From contig VZRS01010803.1 in assembly GCA_013398055.1 (NCBI GenBank), positions 1,119,098 through 1,183,097 on the forward strand: a DNA stretch of 64,000 bases, read 5' to 3'. The notes beneath the pieces are model-generated. The model made no database searches. It had not been told where the DNA came from and was given only the letters and a program-made list of their open reading frames with translations. Below are positions 63,863-64,000 of this stretch, in pieces (within the stretch, counting starts at the first letter, position 1; each line of letters begins with the position of its first letter). Both the position numbers and the translations under genes were made by a program. Source of the DNA: Ifrita kowaldi. Lineage: Eukaryota > Chordata > Aves > Passeriformes > Cinclosomatidae.

Positions 63863-63943
63863 CTGACCATTCAATGAATGACAGGAAATAGTAGAATTGG
63901 AAGAAATTGTTCCAGTTGTTCTTCCATCTAATGCAGAAGACAT
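63863..63943 (-). CDS. SMIM28: SMIM28 coding exon 1, extracellular N-terminus
   Basis: An ATG at 63943 opens 27 codons (MSSALDGRTTGTISSNSTIS, then CHSLNGQ) that end at a clean donor GGTCAG|gtaag in phase 0, matching the phase 0 acceptor of exon 2. Joined, they give 159 residues, close to the size of mammalian SMIM28 as I remember it. There is no signal peptide; Asn16-Ser-Thr is a candidate N-glycosylation sequon, fitting an extracellular N-terminus. Unspliced sequence upstream has an in-frame stop, but a weak acceptor (CTCATTTTAAAG) lies just before the ATG, so coding could begin in an exon to the right of the window. Recognition rests on splice phase, not on N-terminal similarity. Confidence 0.6.
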
Positions 63944-64000
63944 TAAATAATCTCTTTAAAATGAGGGGATTTTTTTAAAAGTTTGTTAATGCTTTTTTAG

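Overview
This window is vertebrate nuclear DNA and very probably avian. The evidence is long AT-rich introns with GT-AG splice sites, a CR1 LINE with the characteristic ATTCTATGATT end, and two LTRs of a type I know from Neoaves and songbirds. Nothing bacterial, viral or organellar is present. Most of the window is intron or intergenic sequence.

Positions 1 to about 43,770 hold the 3' part of one plus-strand gene, recognised as NHSL1 (Nance-Horan syndrome-like 1), a scaffold and regulator of the Scar/WAVE-Arp2/3 actin machinery. Six constitutive coding exons join in frame: 10345-10472, 19648-19840, 24743-24874, 33620-37033 (the giant exon), 37583-37712 and 41068-41791 (ends in TAA). The N-terminal exons, which carry the WAVE-homology region, lie to the left of the window. 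A seventh exon at 13560-13631 looks like a 72-nt, phase 0/0 cassette encoding a cysteine-rich 24-residue insert. The 3' UTR runs to about 43,770, carries two polyadenylation regions and contains a decayed solo LTR in antisense.

Positions 43,771-61,851 are intergenic: simple repeats, one clear CR1 copy, one ancient reverse-oriented CR1-like fragment and an assembly gap. I see no conventional gene there, but one exon-like 44-nt segment at 44367-44410 is worth checking. At the right edge lies a small minus-strand gene, convergent with NHSL1. Two exons (63863-63943 and 61852-62250) encode a 159-residue single-pass membrane protein with a WW-binding PPSY motif, which I take to be SMIM28.

I found no previously undescribed genetic system. 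The items most worth a second look are the cassette exon, a tandem NAGNAG acceptor in front of the giant exon, exon-like segments at 38124 and 44367, an abrupt CpG-rich block beside an undetermined base in an NHSL1 intron, and the LTR inside the NHSL1 3' UTR.
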